In this document: positions 26,201 to 35,233 of the stretch, piece after piece
How the letters are laid out: every line of letters starts with the position of its first letter
Position numbering within the stretch: the first letter of the stretch is position 1
DNA from: Candidatus Thiodictyon syntrophicum
GTDB lineage: Bacteria; Pseudomonadota; Gammaproteobacteria; Chromatiales; Chromatiaceae
Assembly (NCBI RefSeq): GCF_002813775.1
Contig: NZ_CP020370.1
Span: 4,117,501-4,181,500 of the forward strand
Length of the DNA stretch: 64,000 nt
Direction of reading: 5' to 3'
The notes under the pieces: model-generated
What the model was told of the DNA's origin: nothing
What the model saw: only the letters and a program-made list of their open reading frames with translations
Databases searched by the model: none
Made by a program: the position numbers and the translations under genes

Positions 26201-26792
26201 TTTTATCACCCCGATGCACCCGCTTGCACGCCAGGCCGCGGAGGCGGAAGAGCCCGCTGCCGTCTTGACCTGTAACCTCACTGCCCAAACCAATGCGGTA
26301 CCGCCGGGCCGATATCCCTTTGCCATCTACAAATGGCGCAGGATCGGGCTCAAGGATGACTTCACGTTTCAACCGGTTTGCCTCCATCCGCACATTGCCA
26401 AGTACCTTTTGGAATTGCTTGAATTCGCGACGCCCCGAGATTGCGATGTTGATCTGCTTGCGGCGGATGAGGAAGCCAGACTGGAACAAGTTCACTACCG
26501 ACTATGGCTCGACGCCCGCGCTGCCCACATGGAACAGGTGCAAAGCGCCGCTGTGACACGCGTCGCCTCGCTTAGTACAACTCATGCGGCACGTCTCGCA
26601 TTACTTGAAGAGCAACGCATCACCATAACGGAGTCACGCATAGTTCGGATGCGCGAGGCACAAATCACGGCCGCCCACCGGGATTATGAGCAGCGAGCAA
26701 CAGACCTGCGACGGGCATGTCAGCAAAGCGATGTCATCGCCGCGTCTATAGCAATGGGGATGATTACTGTAACGGGAGACGGTGTACAATGA
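23262..26792 (+). CDS. HEPN (Swt1-like)–SNF2 helicase fusion
   Basis: 1176 aa. Residues 1-125 look like a Swt1-type HEPN domain, with the RNase motif R-N-x3-H in TIRNRWAH near residue 108. An SH3-like barrel (about 168-212, QLVRLKAQPTVTGAVV) follows. The SNF2 motor has motif I DEVGVGKTIEAG (about 279), DEAH in VDEAHHIRN (about 395), LSATPIQL, EGLDYQ and motif VI QRIGRIDRYGQ (about 770). The C-terminus is helical. The subgroup resembles the SNF2 proteins of DISARM-like systems, but no drmA/B/methylase neighbours are present. The stop overlaps the next ATG (ATGA). GC content falls sharply at about 26,250, inside the last 180 codons. Predicted role: nucleic-acid sensing motor with an RNase effector. 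Confidence 0.85.
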   Translation: MDHRHLTTLSTRLAAFLAEVLPRLSDHWWQTHVLEELTFQQRSYVDTAGYTRLDQLDLAALLRIADRNWSEIAHAASLPPTTRNWLKEAQTIRNRWAHAPVSGIPDDERFRDLDTIERLMQAIGADQPTLADIHAERTALLAQLAGSAKPADQPSATTSQGAFDPGQLVRLKAQPTVTGAVVSRAPADPEDRYQVFHDGAVTTYYASQIEPAAVPAARPSVTPAALHAALTAAQLRHPSIGNLYSLFASRIQFVPYQFRPVLKLIQADRPRLLIADEVGVGKTIEAGLILKELQARRELRTVLVICPKPLVAERKWLEEMKRFDERFDHLDGPALRYCIEETHLDGVWPQKYARAILPYSLLDEALLMGDTERRRPRRGLLGLDPPPAFDLVIVDEAHHIRNTETWAYRAVRWFCDNAEAVVLLSATPIQLGDPDLYTLLHLLRPDLLPSRREYEQMAEPNPHINAAIESVRGAGPDWRGNARAAIQAAIATPWGRNVLTADPRTQTAHDLLDAADPTPDDRLSLVGLLEGLYTFSPLINRTRRRDIGSFTTRKPETVAVDYTPEQQALHADLIQLIGAMLARRHGDRNLRFMLTTVHRQLASCVFGLAPYLEAILDRHLSQLELCEMGDDDSPDVLSDTFDQFRAEVQSIVQRARALNGPDPKLAAFLKVIHDKQALLNNKLLVFSSFRHTLAYLIAKLADQPVRTGLIHGDIPEEDRRDLRNRFSLPKEDPAALDLLLSSEVGCEGLDYQFCDGLVNYDLPWNPMRVEQRIGRIDRYGQKSETVAIYNFITPGTVDAEIYERCLLRIGVFRQALGGSEEILGRLTREIREIAENLTLTPAEQSARLQQISDNEIRVIQEQTRLEEHQAKLFGLALPKRDEEMVRQAASFWLRPAMLANLIARYLESRGAASLPKSLGSKAVTTLQLGQEVRDKLLADFKALKLTGTVAQAWERWLKGNDPRLAITFDQATADEQRLIAFITPMHPLARQAAEAEEPAAVLTCNLTAQTNAVPPGRYPFAIYKWRRIGLKDDFTFQPVCLHPHIAKYLLELLEFATPRDCDVDLLAADEEARLEQVHYRLWLDARAAHMEQVQSAAVTRVASLSTTHAARLALLEEQRITITESRIVRMREAQITAAHRDYEQRATDLRRACQQSDVIAASIAMGMITVTGDGVQ

Positions 26793-29700
26793 GCATTATC
26801 GCACAGGTCCGCTCCAAACGAGAGAGCCTCGCACAGACGTTTAGGGAATACCCGCGACTGAGAAGTCTGATCGTAGAGGATCTATATCCCGATGATGTTC
26901 ACTTCATTTACGAATTACTGCAAAATGCCGAAGACGTCGGGGCGACTTACGCCAAATTCACTCTGTCCGAACATACGCTGACGTTTGAGCACGATGGCAC
27001 ACCCTTTGACGCTGATAACTTATTTGGCATCACCAATATCGGGGATGGTACAAAAGCGAGGGATTTAGACAAGATCGGCCAATTTGGAGTTGGATTCAAG
27101 GCCGTCTTTGCTTACACGGACACGCCGCATATTTGGTCTCCAACATTCTCATTTAAGATTTGCGACCTAGTGTTGCCTTACGAGATCCCCTCATCGCCAG
27201 CACTCGGAAAACTGACCCGTTTCGACTTTCCGTTTAACAACCTTAAGAAGCCACCTGCGGCAGCACACGCTGAGATCGCAAGGGGACTCAGTGATCTCTC
27301 GGAGACAAGCCTTCTGTTCTTAGTTGACCTACAATCGATTTCCTGGTCAGTGTCATCCGCGGACCCGGTGGAACTCAAAAGAATAAAGCACTCTGAACAC
27401 CACGTCGAAACACTAAGAATAGTGAACGGACAGGTGGTGGCAACATCGCATTTTCTGGTATTCGATGAGGTGGTATCGGGATTACAGAAACAACGTGTCG
27501 CAGTTGCTTTTCAACTCTCACTGCTTCCGAACGTCGAAGCGTTCGACTCTAAGCAGCCTCTCGCAAAGCAAGCAAGAATAGAGTCGGCAGAGCCGGGACG
27601 AGTTGCTATATCCTTCCCCGCCGAGAAAGAACAATCGGGCCTTCGGTTTCACCTGCACGCACCCTTCGTGCCGGAGTTGAGCCGGGCGAGCGTCAAGGAC
27701 ACCACCGCGAACCAACCGCTGTTTGACCAACTCGCCGCGCGCGCAGCGAGCGCGCTTTATACCATTCGCGACGAAGGTTTACTGACAGCCGACTTCTTGT
27801 CCGTCCTTCCGAATCCGCAAGACGTGATACCTGTGCGGTACCAGGGTATTCGTGGTGCGATCATTCATGAGATGAATGCGTTTCCTCTAACGCCGACTTA
27901 TGCGAAGACACACGCTCCCGCTATACATCTTTTACGAGCCCGTGCGCCTATCAAAGGATTTCTGACCGAGGAAGATCTTGAGTTCTTGGTTGACTATGAA
28001 GGCGAGCCACCCATTTGGGCCATCGGGGCGACTCAGAGGAATTCCAACGTAGACCGTTTCTTAACTGGACTCGCCGCGAAAGATTGGGATACCCAACAGT
28101 TTGTTGAGACACTCTGGAACAAATTGAGCAATAGGCAAGGTGACTTCGCACCCCCGGCAAACATAGAGCCTGGCGACGTTGAAAAATGGCTTGCCAACAA
28201 GTCGGCAGCATGGCATCGGCAGCTATACCGCTTGCTCTGGGAGTACTTGAACGGATCTGCCGCAAACAAAACCAAGGAACTCGAAAAGTTAAAGAATGTT
28301 CGGATCGTAAGGCTGGTGGACGGAACCTACACTATTGGCGGCAAGTGTTATTACCCTGAAACCAGCGCCCAAGACGATGTGGACTTCCCTCAGATCGACT
28401 CCGCTCTGTATCAGACAGAAGGAAATTCGATCGATGATCAGGCGCCTAGAAAGTTCCTTGACGAAATTGGTGTTCGCAGAATCGGCGAAAAAGAACGCGT
28501 CGAGAGAATCCTGAATCGCCGGTACGAACGTAACGCCTTCGCACCGGATATTTCTGACATTGATCTCTTTGTTTCCCTAGTCGAGAAGCAGCCAGAAGCT
28601 GCCGCCATCTTTCGAGACTTCCTTATCCTCAAGCGATCAGATGACAAATGGGGAAAACCGAGTCAGTGCTTTCTCGACACCCCATATTTGGAAACCGGAA
28701 TCAAGGCATTTTATGACTCCTTCGGAGAAAAGGCCGCACGCTTTCCCTTGGCGGATGAGTACCAGAATGCCGGCATTGAGTCTGGTAGGCTCGCCAAGTT
28801 CTGTAAGGGAGTGGGTGTACAAACCGCTTTAGAGGTAGTCAAGATCTCCTGCGGGAGTAATCCGGAATGGGCATATCTACGATTGGCTAGCGGTCAATCG
28901 ACTTATTCGGGGACTGATTGTGATTATATGATCCAAGGACTAAGGCAAGCCCTGAAACACCCGTCGCACGCATTAGCTATGCTGATTTGGGAGACCATGT
29001 GTAGCCTTCCCCGTAGTCCGGATTATCTGAGTGCCACGTACCGAATGAATAAGAGTAATGATCCTCGCTACGCACGTTCTCAGCTTGTTCACGACTTGAT
29101 GGCTGCGGAATGGGTGCCGCAGGAAAATGACCGTCTCGTTAGGCCGTCAGCCGCGACCCGCGATCTTCTACCGGCGGGGTTTCCTTTCGATCCGGGTTCG
29201 GCGTGGCTGAAAGCGGTTGAATTCGGTCAGGACTCGGTAAGAAACTCACAATCTCATCAACAGAGGGAAGCCGATGCACGGAAAATGGGATTCGGATCGG
29301 CGGAGGAAGCAGAGAAATGGAAAATGATCCGAGACCTCGGGATATCTCCCGATGAGATTCTGGCTAACATAAATAGGAATAAGCCGGTTGCCAAGCCCAA
29401 GCAATCTGTTCCGAATCCATCGCGGCGGAAACAGGGTGTGCTGGACGAGGCCGAGGATGCCCCTGATGTCGAGAGCGTCCGCCGGGAACGCTCGATCCAG
29501 CAAGGAGTCTCGGAAGTGACGGCGCGAGCCAAGGCCTATCTGCGAGCAAAATACCTCAATTCTGATGAGCAACTCGTTTGTCAGTGTTGCCACGATGAAA
29601 TGCCCTTCAAATTGCCATCCGGTGATCATTATTTCGGGGCGATCCAGTGCATTGCTGACCATGAGACGGAGGCGCGCCATTATCAGAATCGCCTGGCACT

Positions 29701-29896
29701 CTGCCCGACCTGTGCTGCGATGTATCAGTATGCGCGGGAAGTCGACGACGCGGAACTGCGCCGCAGTATAGTTGATCTCGGTGCTGACGACCAAATTTCA
29801 GCCGTGGAGATTCCGCTTCGTCTGGCCGGTCGCGACGTTGCCCTGTACTTCGTCGGCACCCACTGGTTCGACCTAAAGACTCTGCTTCACCCGTAG
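26789..29896 (+). CDS. Sacsin-like GHKL ATPase with C-terminal HNH-like zinc region
   Basis: About 1035 aa, translationally coupled by ATGA to the HEPN-SNF2 gene. The N-terminal 250 residues are a sacsin/HSP90-type GHKL ATPase: N-box ELLQNAED (Asn 46), G1-like FEHDGTPF (about 67-74) and G2 [11 protein letters not shown] (about 97). The middle is unrecognised. The C-terminus has CQCCHDE (about 930) and, 40 residues later, an N-LALCPTC segment that looks like an HNH/treble-clef zinc site. Base composition is clearly more AT-rich than the flanks and codon use differs, a sign of transfer. Together with the helicase it makes a plausible two-gene anti-phage unit. No exact named system comes to mind. 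Confidence 0.8.
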   Translation: MSIIAQVRSKRESLAQTFREYPRLRSLIVEDLYPDDVHFIYELLQNAEDVGATYAKFTLSEHTLTFEHDGTPFDADNLFGITNIGDGTKARDLDKIGQFGVGFKAVFAYTDTPHIWSPTFSFKICDLVLPYEIPSSPALGKLTRFDFPFNNLKKPPAAAHAEIARGLSDLSETSLLFLVDLQSISWSVSSADPVELKRIKHSEHHVETLRIVNGQVVATSHFLVFDEVVSGLQKQRVAVAFQLSLLPNVEAFDSKQPLAKQARIESAEPGRVAISFPAEKEQSGLRFHLHAPFVPELSRASVKDTTANQPLFDQLAARAASALYTIRDEGLLTADFLSVLPNPQDVIPVRYQGIRGAIIHEMNAFPLTPTYAKTHAPAIHLLRARAPIKGFLTEEDLEFLVDYEGEPPIWAIGATQRNSNVDRFLTGLAAKDWDTQQFVETLWNKLSNRQGDFAPPANIEPGDVEKWLANKSAAWHRQLYRLLWEYLNGSAANKTKELEKLKNVRIVRLVDGTYTIGGKCYYPETSAQDDVDFPQIDSALYQTEGNSIDDQAPRKFLDEIGVRRIGEKERVERILNRRYERNAFAPDISDIDLFVSLVEKQPEAAAIFRDFLILKRSDDKWGKPSQCFLDTPYLETGIKAFYDSFGEKAARFPLADEYQNAGIESGRLAKFCKGVGVQTALEVVKISCGSNPEWAYLRLASGQSTYSGTDCDYMIQGLRQALKHPSHALAMLIWETMCSLPRSPDYLSATYRMNKSNDPRYARSQLVHDLMAAEWVPQENDRLVRPSAATRDLLPAGFPFDPGSAWLKAVEFGQDSVRNSQSHQQREADARKMGFGSAEEAEKWKMIRDLGISPDEILANINRNKPVAKPKQSVPNPSRRKQGVLDEAEDAPDVESVRRERSIQQGVSEVTARAKAYLRAKYLNSDEQLVCQCCHDEMPFKLPSGDHYFGAIQCIADHETEARHYQNRLALCPTCAAMYQYAREVDDAELRRSIVDLGADDQISAVEIPLRLAGRDVALYFVGTHWFDLKTLLHP

Positions 29897-29903
29897 AGGG
29901 CTG

Positions 29904-30053
29904 ATGAACGCCGAGCGCATCGTCATCATCGCCGGCCCCAACGGCGCGGGCAAGACCTCTTTCGCCCGCAAGTTCCTGCCAAACGAGGCGGACTGCCCGA
30001 TTTTCGTTAATGCCAGGAAGCATCTACAATCACTTTCTGCTGATACTCTCTGA
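29904..30053 (+). pseudogene. Zeta-toxin family 5' fragment
   Basis: 49 codons starting [20 protein letters not shown], the Walker A start of zeta-toxin-like kinases, reading through [14 protein letters not shown]. At the point where the family normally continues with the substrate-binding region, the frame diverges and stops within 15 residues. About 140 residues are missing. The fragment begins 7 bp after the sacsin-like gene, so transcription would reach it. Confidence 0.85.
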
Positions 30054-30087
30054 CAGCGATACTCTAACTCAATTCCGGATCGCATCT

Positions 30088-30345
30088 ATGCAATGGCAAG
30101 AAATCCGCGCCCATTATCCGCAACAGTGGCTTCTGCTGGAGGCAGTCAAGGCCCATTCCGAAAACGACCAACGTATTCTTGACCAATTGGCGGTGCTTGA
30201 CGCCTTCCCCGATTCGGCGACAGCCCTGAGCGCCTACGCCAGGATTCATCGCGAAGTCCCGCATCGGGAGCTTTACGTCTTCCACACCAGCCGGGATACG
30301 CTGGACATCCGGGAGCGGCAGTGGCTTGGCATTCGGAGCGCGTGA
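30088..30345 (+). CDS. Conserved hypothetical small protein upstream of a retropepsin-like remnant
   Basis: About 85 aa from ATG 30088; a longer frame from 30010 overlaps the zeta remnant. It is acidic and helical, beginning QWQEIRAHYPQQWLLLEA and ending with a strand pair ELYVFHTSRDTLDIRERQW. I recall similar small proteins encoded directly before retropepsin-like aspartic protease genes in cyanobacteria and purple bacteria, and here its stop overlaps the start of exactly such a gene. No function is known. It appears intact, whereas its partner is truncated. Confidence 0.65.
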   Translation: MQWQEIRAHYPQQWLLLEAVKAHSENDQRILDQLAVLDAFPDSATALSAYARIHREVPHRELYVFHTSRDTLDIRERQWLGIRSA

Positions 30346-30524
30346 TGAATATCGAGCTGCGTCATGGCTTGCCTTATATCAGCGCAGAGATTGAATATCG
30401 CGGACAGCAGGTCAAGATCGAGAATGTCTTGCTGGATACGGGCTCGGCCGGATGCATTTTTGACGCAGACAGATTGTCGGCTATCGGGCTGCACTACGAG
30501 CCGTTTGATCTTGTACATATGTGA
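30345..30524 (+). pseudogene. Retropepsin-like aspartic protease, truncated
   Basis: 59 residues. The active-site motif LLDTGSAGCIFD is complete and is followed by ADRLSAIGL, typical of retropepsin-like single-domain proteases of about 130 aa. The frame then stops at VHM, losing the second half including the flap and dimer interface. The ATG overlaps the previous stop (TGATG). A truncated retropepsin could not form the usual dimer, so I call it inactive. Confidence 0.75.
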
Positions 30525-30580
30525 CAGTTTTACGACAATGCCAGCGCGCCACCTGCCCTGATCGCCGAAGGAGGCAACCC

Positions 30581-30781
30581 ATGAAGACCCCGGTTTCCCG
30601 ACTCAATGACCCCGACATGCAGGCCGCACCGGTGGCGCTGATGCGTGCCTCCGAGAGGGCGCGTCGCCTGGCGGAGCAAACCGGTACGCGATTCGTGTTC
30701 CGCCCGCCCGCCACCTTGCTCAACGACGGGCTCGGCTCCGCTAGTGCAACCGAGCCTGACCGCGAAGGCAGCGCATCATGA
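30581..30781 (+). CDS. Small antitoxin-like protein
   Basis: 66 aa, preceded by a strong ribosome site (AAGGAGG). The segment DPDMQAAPVALMRASERARRLAEQTGT resembles short helical antitoxin-like proteins that usually end with a strand such as VVWRDGKIV. Here it ends in a divergent Ser/Glu-rich tail, so the 3' end may be altered. It lies in a row of toxin–antitoxin debris. Function is uncertain. Confidence 0.5.
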   Translation: MKTPVSRLNDPDMQAAPVALMRASERARRLAEQTGTRFVFRPPATLLNDGLGSASATEPDREGSAS

Positions 30782-30809
30782 CGCCTGGTGGATCACTTCG
30801 GGAGAATGA

Positions 30810-31007
30810 ATGATGACTGTTGCAGAGTTGGCCTACGAACAGATCAAGACACTCCCCGAGACCCAGGCTCGGGAGGTGCTGGATTTCATCGGCTATCTAA
30901 AGGAAAAGAGCGAGCGAGCGGAATGGGAGGATCTGATGGGTGCCCAAGCGGCTTCGCTCGCTGCCGTCGGGGATAACCCGGAAGATGAGGTGTGGAATGA
31001 TCTATAG
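30810..31007 (+). CDS. DUF2281-like (VapB-type) antitoxin
   Basis: 65 aa. AYEQIKTLPETQAREVLDFIGYLKEKSE is the characteristic DUF2281/antitoxin helix pair, followed by an acidic C-terminal tail that would bind a toxin. A GGGAG site lies upstream of ATG 30810. The stop overlaps the start of a toxin stub, so the operon arrangement is preserved although the toxin is destroyed. Confidence 0.75.
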   Translation: MMTVAELAYEQIKTLPETQAREVLDFIGYLKEKSERAEWEDLMGAQAASLAAVGDNPEDEVWNDL

Positions 31008-31098
31008 GCGCAGCATGTTCGTAGACCGAGTGGTAGGCGGCGTTTGCTCAACCGTTGGGATTAGCGCCGCCCCCGACGCTCCGAACGAACTGGCGTAG
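30997..31098 (+). pseudogene. Toxin stub (first codons of a probable MazF/PemK-type toxin)
   Basis: A start codon overlapping the antitoxin stop reads MIYRR, as many MazF/PemK-like toxins begin. It then diverges and stops after 33 codons with no toxin motif. The junction with the following PtuA-like gene, which has itself lost its start codon, suggests one deletion joined the two genes. Assignment rests on five residues and on context. Confidence 0.35.
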
Positions 31099-32350
31099 AG
31101 CGCAATCATATTCCGATTCAACCGCCTGCAACTCGAAAATTTTCGCTGCTTCGAGCAGTTGGACCTGGCGATCGAGCCTGATCTCACCGTGCTCTTCGCC
31201 GAAAACGGAGGTGGGAAGTCGGCGACCCTCGCCGCGCTGGCAATGGGCATCGCGGTGTTCCAACCTCAGAGCCCCAAGTCGCTCAAGTTCGACGCGATGC
31301 GGGACCTCCGCCGGATCCCGGTCGGCAAGGGCAGTCAGCGTGAGCCGGCAGGCCCCTGCTCCATGACCTGGACGGCGGGTGGACGCGGGACGCGAAGTCC
31401 AATGGGCGTTGGCGCGCAATCCGGCATCCAGTCGCCTGACCGACCGCACCGGCGAGATATTTGACGCCATTGAGGCGATTCGGGTGCCCGGTGCCCGGTG
31501 GCCGCTGTTCGCGTGGTACGGAACCGACCGCTTGCGTAGCCCCCGGCGCCCGGCAAGGTCCGCGCTCGACATCCGGGACCGCAGGGCTGGCTATGCGTCA
31601 TCGCTCGACCCCACCGTCAACGAGACCCTGCTGCTCGATACGCTCCTGGCCTGGGGGATAGCGGGTTTTCCCATTCGTCCCACGGCCGTGAAGCGGGACT
31701 CACCGTTTTCCAACGCGGTCTGCGCGGCGATGGCGCGTGCGGCACCCGGCGTTACGAAGATCTGGCCCGGGCATCCGGGTATGGGCGGCCCAGTGGTCTG
31801 GTTCGAGAACGGGCAGGTCACACCCTGGGCCGAACTCTCCGACGGGTACCACGTCTTTCTGGCGCTGATCGGCGACATCGCCCGGCGCGCGGTCCTGCTC
31901 AACGAGACCGACGGACTGGAAGCGCCCGAGCGCATTGAGGGTGTGGTCCTGATCGACGAGATTGATCTACACCTCCACCCCCGCTGGCAACGCGTGGTCA
32001 TCGATGGACTCCGCAACGCCTTTCCACGGCTTCAATTCGTGCTCACCACCCATTCGCCGCAGGTCTTGAGCAGCGTCGAGAATCGCCAGGTACGCCGACT
32101 CGCGGGCTGGGGACTGGCAGAGCAAGATGTCTTGGTCGAGGGTAGGGACAGTAACGCGATCCTGCGCGAACTGATGAACACTGACGACCGCGATGACGCT
32201 GGTGTCGTGGCCTTACGCGAACTCTACAACGCCATTGACAGCGGACGACGCGATGACGCCGCGCGGATCTACCGGGACCTGCACGGGCGCTGGGGAGACC
32301 TGGACCCCGAGCTGATTCGGGCGCAAGGTTTAATGATGGAGCAGGACTAA
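31099..32350 (+). pseudogene. PtuA-like AAA ATPase, start lost and frameshifted
   Basis: The first part (31099-about 31370) reads LQLENFRCFEQLDLAIE and the Walker A FAENGGGKSATL of SMC/ABC-type AAA ATPases. Between 31366 and 31380 the reading shifts by one base into a second frame. That frame carries a LSDGYHVFLALIGD signature, Walker B GVVLIDEIDLHLHP, and the LTTHSPQVL H-loop, ending at 32350. No ATG, GTG or TTG is available in the first frame before the motifs; ATC/ATA stands at the expected position. The following gene is PtuB-like, so this was a Septu or retron-type ATPase, about 420 codons if repaired. Confidence 0.85.
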
Positions 32351-32869
32351 ATGCGCGGGGTCTCGAAGCCATGGCCACCGGCGGATATTTCGCCGGACGG
32401 CCAGACTCCGCGCCGCCTCGCCGATGCGGAGCGCGCTTTGCTCGCGGACTTACCAGCGGCAACCAACCGAGCGGTCTTTGCTCGCAGCACATTCGATGGG
32501 TTGGAAAAGAGCAAACTGCGCGCGGTGTTGTACCGTGAGCAGCGCGCCCTCTGCGTTTATTGCGAGCGACGGGTCCAGGAGCGCTATCCGTTTCCTCCTA
32601 TTGATCTTCGCAAGGCGATCCTGAATTTGAATCATCCGGCATTGGTCGCCGCACGCAAGGCGGCGATAGACGCCGAACGAGCCAGGATGGAGCGGGAGTT
32701 CAAGGGAAAGACTGCAACTCGCGAGGCGCGTGAGGCTCGGGCCGAGGCGCTGTTGGCGCGCAACCCCTTCGAGTCATTCGTGAGTGTCCGGACTTGCTGG
32801 ATTCGCAAAGAGCTCGGGAAGGGACGATGCGAGCCCCTTACAACCAAAGGCCATTCGCCGAGGCAGTAG
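32351..32869 (+). pseudogene. PtuB-like HNH nuclease with its HNH core deleted
   Basis: 172 codons, starting directly after the PtuA stop. LRAVLYREQRALCVYCERRVQE is the first zinc motif of the TIGR02646/PtuB family. The central segment holding the HNH histidines and second Cys pair is missing, and the chain jumps to the family's tail (AILNLNHPALVAARKAAID). Intact proteins are usually longer, about 200-250 aa. With the frameshifted ATPase, the Septu-like system is dead. Confidence 0.75.
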
Positions 32870-33203
32870 CCGGTGACTCAATGAAGACCCGCGAAGTGGA
32901 AGCAAAACCAACGAGCACCGCGCGGAATCGGCACCGCCCCCCGGCGTCGGCAGCGCCGCCCCGCCCCAAAGGCGAACGCGGCCGGAGGGAGACTGCACCG
33001 GTGTCGGCCTACCAGCGCGCTCGCCTCAGGCCCGATCGGTCGGCTGGCACGGCGCAACGACACTCAGCAATCAACGCCTTACCGAGGCGCAGACCATGGG
33101 CTTCGCGGCCGGGCCGCGGCATGATTGGTTTCCACGGGGGCAACGGGTAGGATGATGACGGTTACCGTCGCCGATTCGCACCCGCTGCCATAGGCCCCGA
33201 CCC
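32870..33203. other. Gap with degenerate repeat
   Basis: 334 bp without a convincing gene. Around 33050-33150 it carries a degraded relative of the 88-bp palindromic repeat (shared CAGCAATCAACGCCTTA). It must also contain the promoter for the amidohydrolase gene, which I cannot place. Confidence 0.5.
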
Positions 33204-34517
33204 ATGCATGCCGACTTCCTGATCTTCCCCCAGTGGCTGCTCCCCGTGGACGCGCAGGACCGCGAGTTGCGGGACCATGCGGTGGCAGTGGCGGACGGTC
33301 GTATCCTCGCCGTCCTGCCCGCCCCGGAGGCCCGCCGGTCGATCACCGCCGCACGGGTGCACGAGCTGCCCGGTCATGTGCTGATCCCGGGCCTGGTCAA
33401 TGCCCACACCCATGCGGCCATGACCCTGATGCGCGGGCTGGCCGATGACCTGCCCCTCATGACCTGGCTCCACGACTATATCTGGCCCACCGAGACGCGC
33501 CGGGTGGACCCGCGCTTCGTGGGTGACGGCAGTCGGCTGGCGGTGTTGGAGATGCTGCGCGGCGGCGTCACCTGCTTCAACGACATGTACTTTTACCCGG
33601 AGGTGACCGCACAGGTGGCGGCGGACGCCGGGATGCGGGCGCTGATCGGCATGATCGTAGTGGATCTGCCCACCGGCTATGCGGACGGCGCCGACGCCTA
33701 TATCGCCAAGGGTCTGGCCCTGCACGCACACTACCGCGGCCACCCCCTGATCCGCATCGGCTTCGCCCCCCACTCGCCCTATGCGGTGTCCGACGCGCCC
33801 CTGGAGCGGATCCGCACCCTGGCCGACGAGTTGGAGGTGCCGGTCCATATCCACCTGCACGAGACCCGCGACGAGGTGGTCGCGTCGCTGCGCGACCACG
33901 GGGCGCGCCCGCTGGCGCGCCTGGAGGCCCTGGGCCTGGTCGGACCCGGGCTGGTGGCGGCGCATATGACCCAACTGGACGACGCGGAGATCGAGCGTCT
34001 GGCCGCCGCCGGGGCCCATGTGGTGCACTGCCCGGAGTCCAACCTCAAGCTCGCCAGCGGGTTCTGCCCGGTCGCCCGGCTGCTCGCGGCCGGCGTGAAC
34101 GTGGCCTTGGGCACCGATGGGGCCGCCAGCAACAACGACCTCGATCTGCTCGCTGAGATGCGCACCGCGGCCCTGCTCGCCAAGGGGGTCGCGGGCTCGG
34201 CCGCGGCGCTCCCGGCGGCGGCGGCCCTGCGCATGGCGACCCTCAATGGCGCGCACGCCCTGGGCCTGGAGCGCGAGATCGGGTCCATCGAGCCCGGCAA
34301 GGCGGCCGACCTGGTGGCGCTCGATCTGCGTGACGCCAACACCCAGCCGCTCTATCGCGCCGTCTCGCACCTGGTCTATGCGGCCGGGCGCCATCAGGTC
34401 CGCCAGGTGTGGGTGCAGGGGCGTCAGGTGATCCGCGACGGCGCACCAACCAGTCTCGACCAGGACGCCGTCATCGCCGCGGCCCAGGGCTGGGCGCAAC
34501 GACTCGCCCCGGCGTAG
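33204..34517 (+). CDS. mtaD: 5-methylthioadenosine/S-adenosylhomocysteine deaminase (TRZ/ATZ amidohydrolase)
   Basis: 437 aa, the normal length for the family. Metal-site motifs are all present: NAHTHAAMTLMRG, GFAPHSPYAVSD, IHLHETRDEV, an AHMTQLDD histidine and GTDGAASNNDLDL. The C-terminal PGKAADLVALDL is the usual composite beta-sandwich of amidohydrolases. The expected reaction is deamination of methylthioadenosine or S-adenosylhomocysteine to the inosyl compound in nucleoside and methyl recycling; other 6-aminopurine or triazine substrates are possible. It stands alone, without ubiG or mtnP next to it. The ATG at 33204 starts at the conserved N-terminal HADFLIFPQWLLPVD. Confidence 0.9.
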   Translation: MHADFLIFPQWLLPVDAQDRELRDHAVAVADGRILAVLPAPEARRSITAARVHELPGHVLIPGLVNAHTHAAMTLMRGLADDLPLMTWLHDYIWPTETRRVDPRFVGDGSRLAVLEMLRGGVTCFNDMYFYPEVTAQVAADAGMRALIGMIVVDLPTGYADGADAYIAKGLALHAHYRGHPLIRIGFAPHSPYAVSDAPLERIRTLADELEVPVHIHLHETRDEVVASLRDHGARPLARLEALGLVGPGLVAAHMTQLDDAEIERLAAAGAHVVHCPESNLKLASGFCPVARLLAAGVNVALGTDGAASNNDLDLLAEMRTAALLAKGVAGSAAALPAAAALRMATLNGAHALGLEREIGSIEPGKAADLVALDLRDANTQPLYRAVSHLVYAAGRHQVRQVWVQGRQVIRDGAPTSLDQDAVIAAAQGWAQRLAPA

Positions 34518-34670
34518 CGGCCCGCATTCCAGAAAATCCTCTCACGGAGACACGGAAGAACCAATAAGAAACAATTACTTACCTAGGTTCTAGGTGTCAC
34601 CGTGAGGTGACGTGGATTTTCGGGCCAGCGGTCAGGGCATGGCCTGAGAACCGCCTCACCGCGGCCGCGA

Positions 34671-35233
34671 TTAGGGACCGTCGTCGCTGCCGGCGACTAC
34701 CCGCCGACCGTTCTCCTCGACGCTCGGAAGGGTCCCGGCAAGGGGCACGCGCTGCACATGGACAGCATAGAAATTCATGGAGATGTCGATCACCTTGCGG
34801 TCATCGCGCTCACAGACATTGCGCACCACCCCGTCGGCCGGTAAGCCGCCGGCCTGCATCGCCGCCCGCGCGCCCCGCGTATCGTTTACCCGATCGACCC
34901 AGAGGACCGGTGCGACCGTCGGCGTCATTTGCCCGATCGGCCGACCCACCAAGTCCAGGTAGGCGGCATAGGGGATATTGAGCCCATTCGCCAGCGCTGC
35001 CCCGGGATCAAGGGGCGCAGGTTGCCCGGCCGGCACCCGATCTCCAGCAGTCGATCCAGGATTGCCTCGCTGCACTCGTCGGGGGTCAGCAGGACGCGGC
35101 AAAACCGCGAACGGGCGGTGGGTTTCCGCGGCGCGGATGTCAGACCCAGCACCGGTACCCCGGCTCGGCCCAGGGCTCGAACCACCCCCAATCCGTTGGT
35201 CTCGAGGCCAACGACAACGGCCTCGGTGTTCAC
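34671..35233 (-). pseudogene. ATP-grasp ligase gene, gutted and frameshifted
   Basis: From GTG 35233 the frame reads NTEAVVVGLETNGLGVVRAL and GVPVLGL, the N-terminus of an ATP-grasp carboxylate-amine ligase, through ILDRLLEIG. The sequence then passes in another frame to LANGLNIPYAAYLDLVGRPIG, a typical ATP-grasp C-terminal segment, and ends at 34671. About 250 central residues, including the ATP site, are absent. The neighbouring glycosyltransferases suggest a former surface-polysaccharide locus. Confidence 0.7.

Noticed and set aside
13034-26792. DISARM system, from a DUF1998-like protein and an SNF2 helicase in the same window
   Set aside because: The two genes are 7 kb apart on opposite strands. 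No methylase, DrmA helicase or phospholipase-D gene is present, and the DUF1998-like protein has membrane helices.
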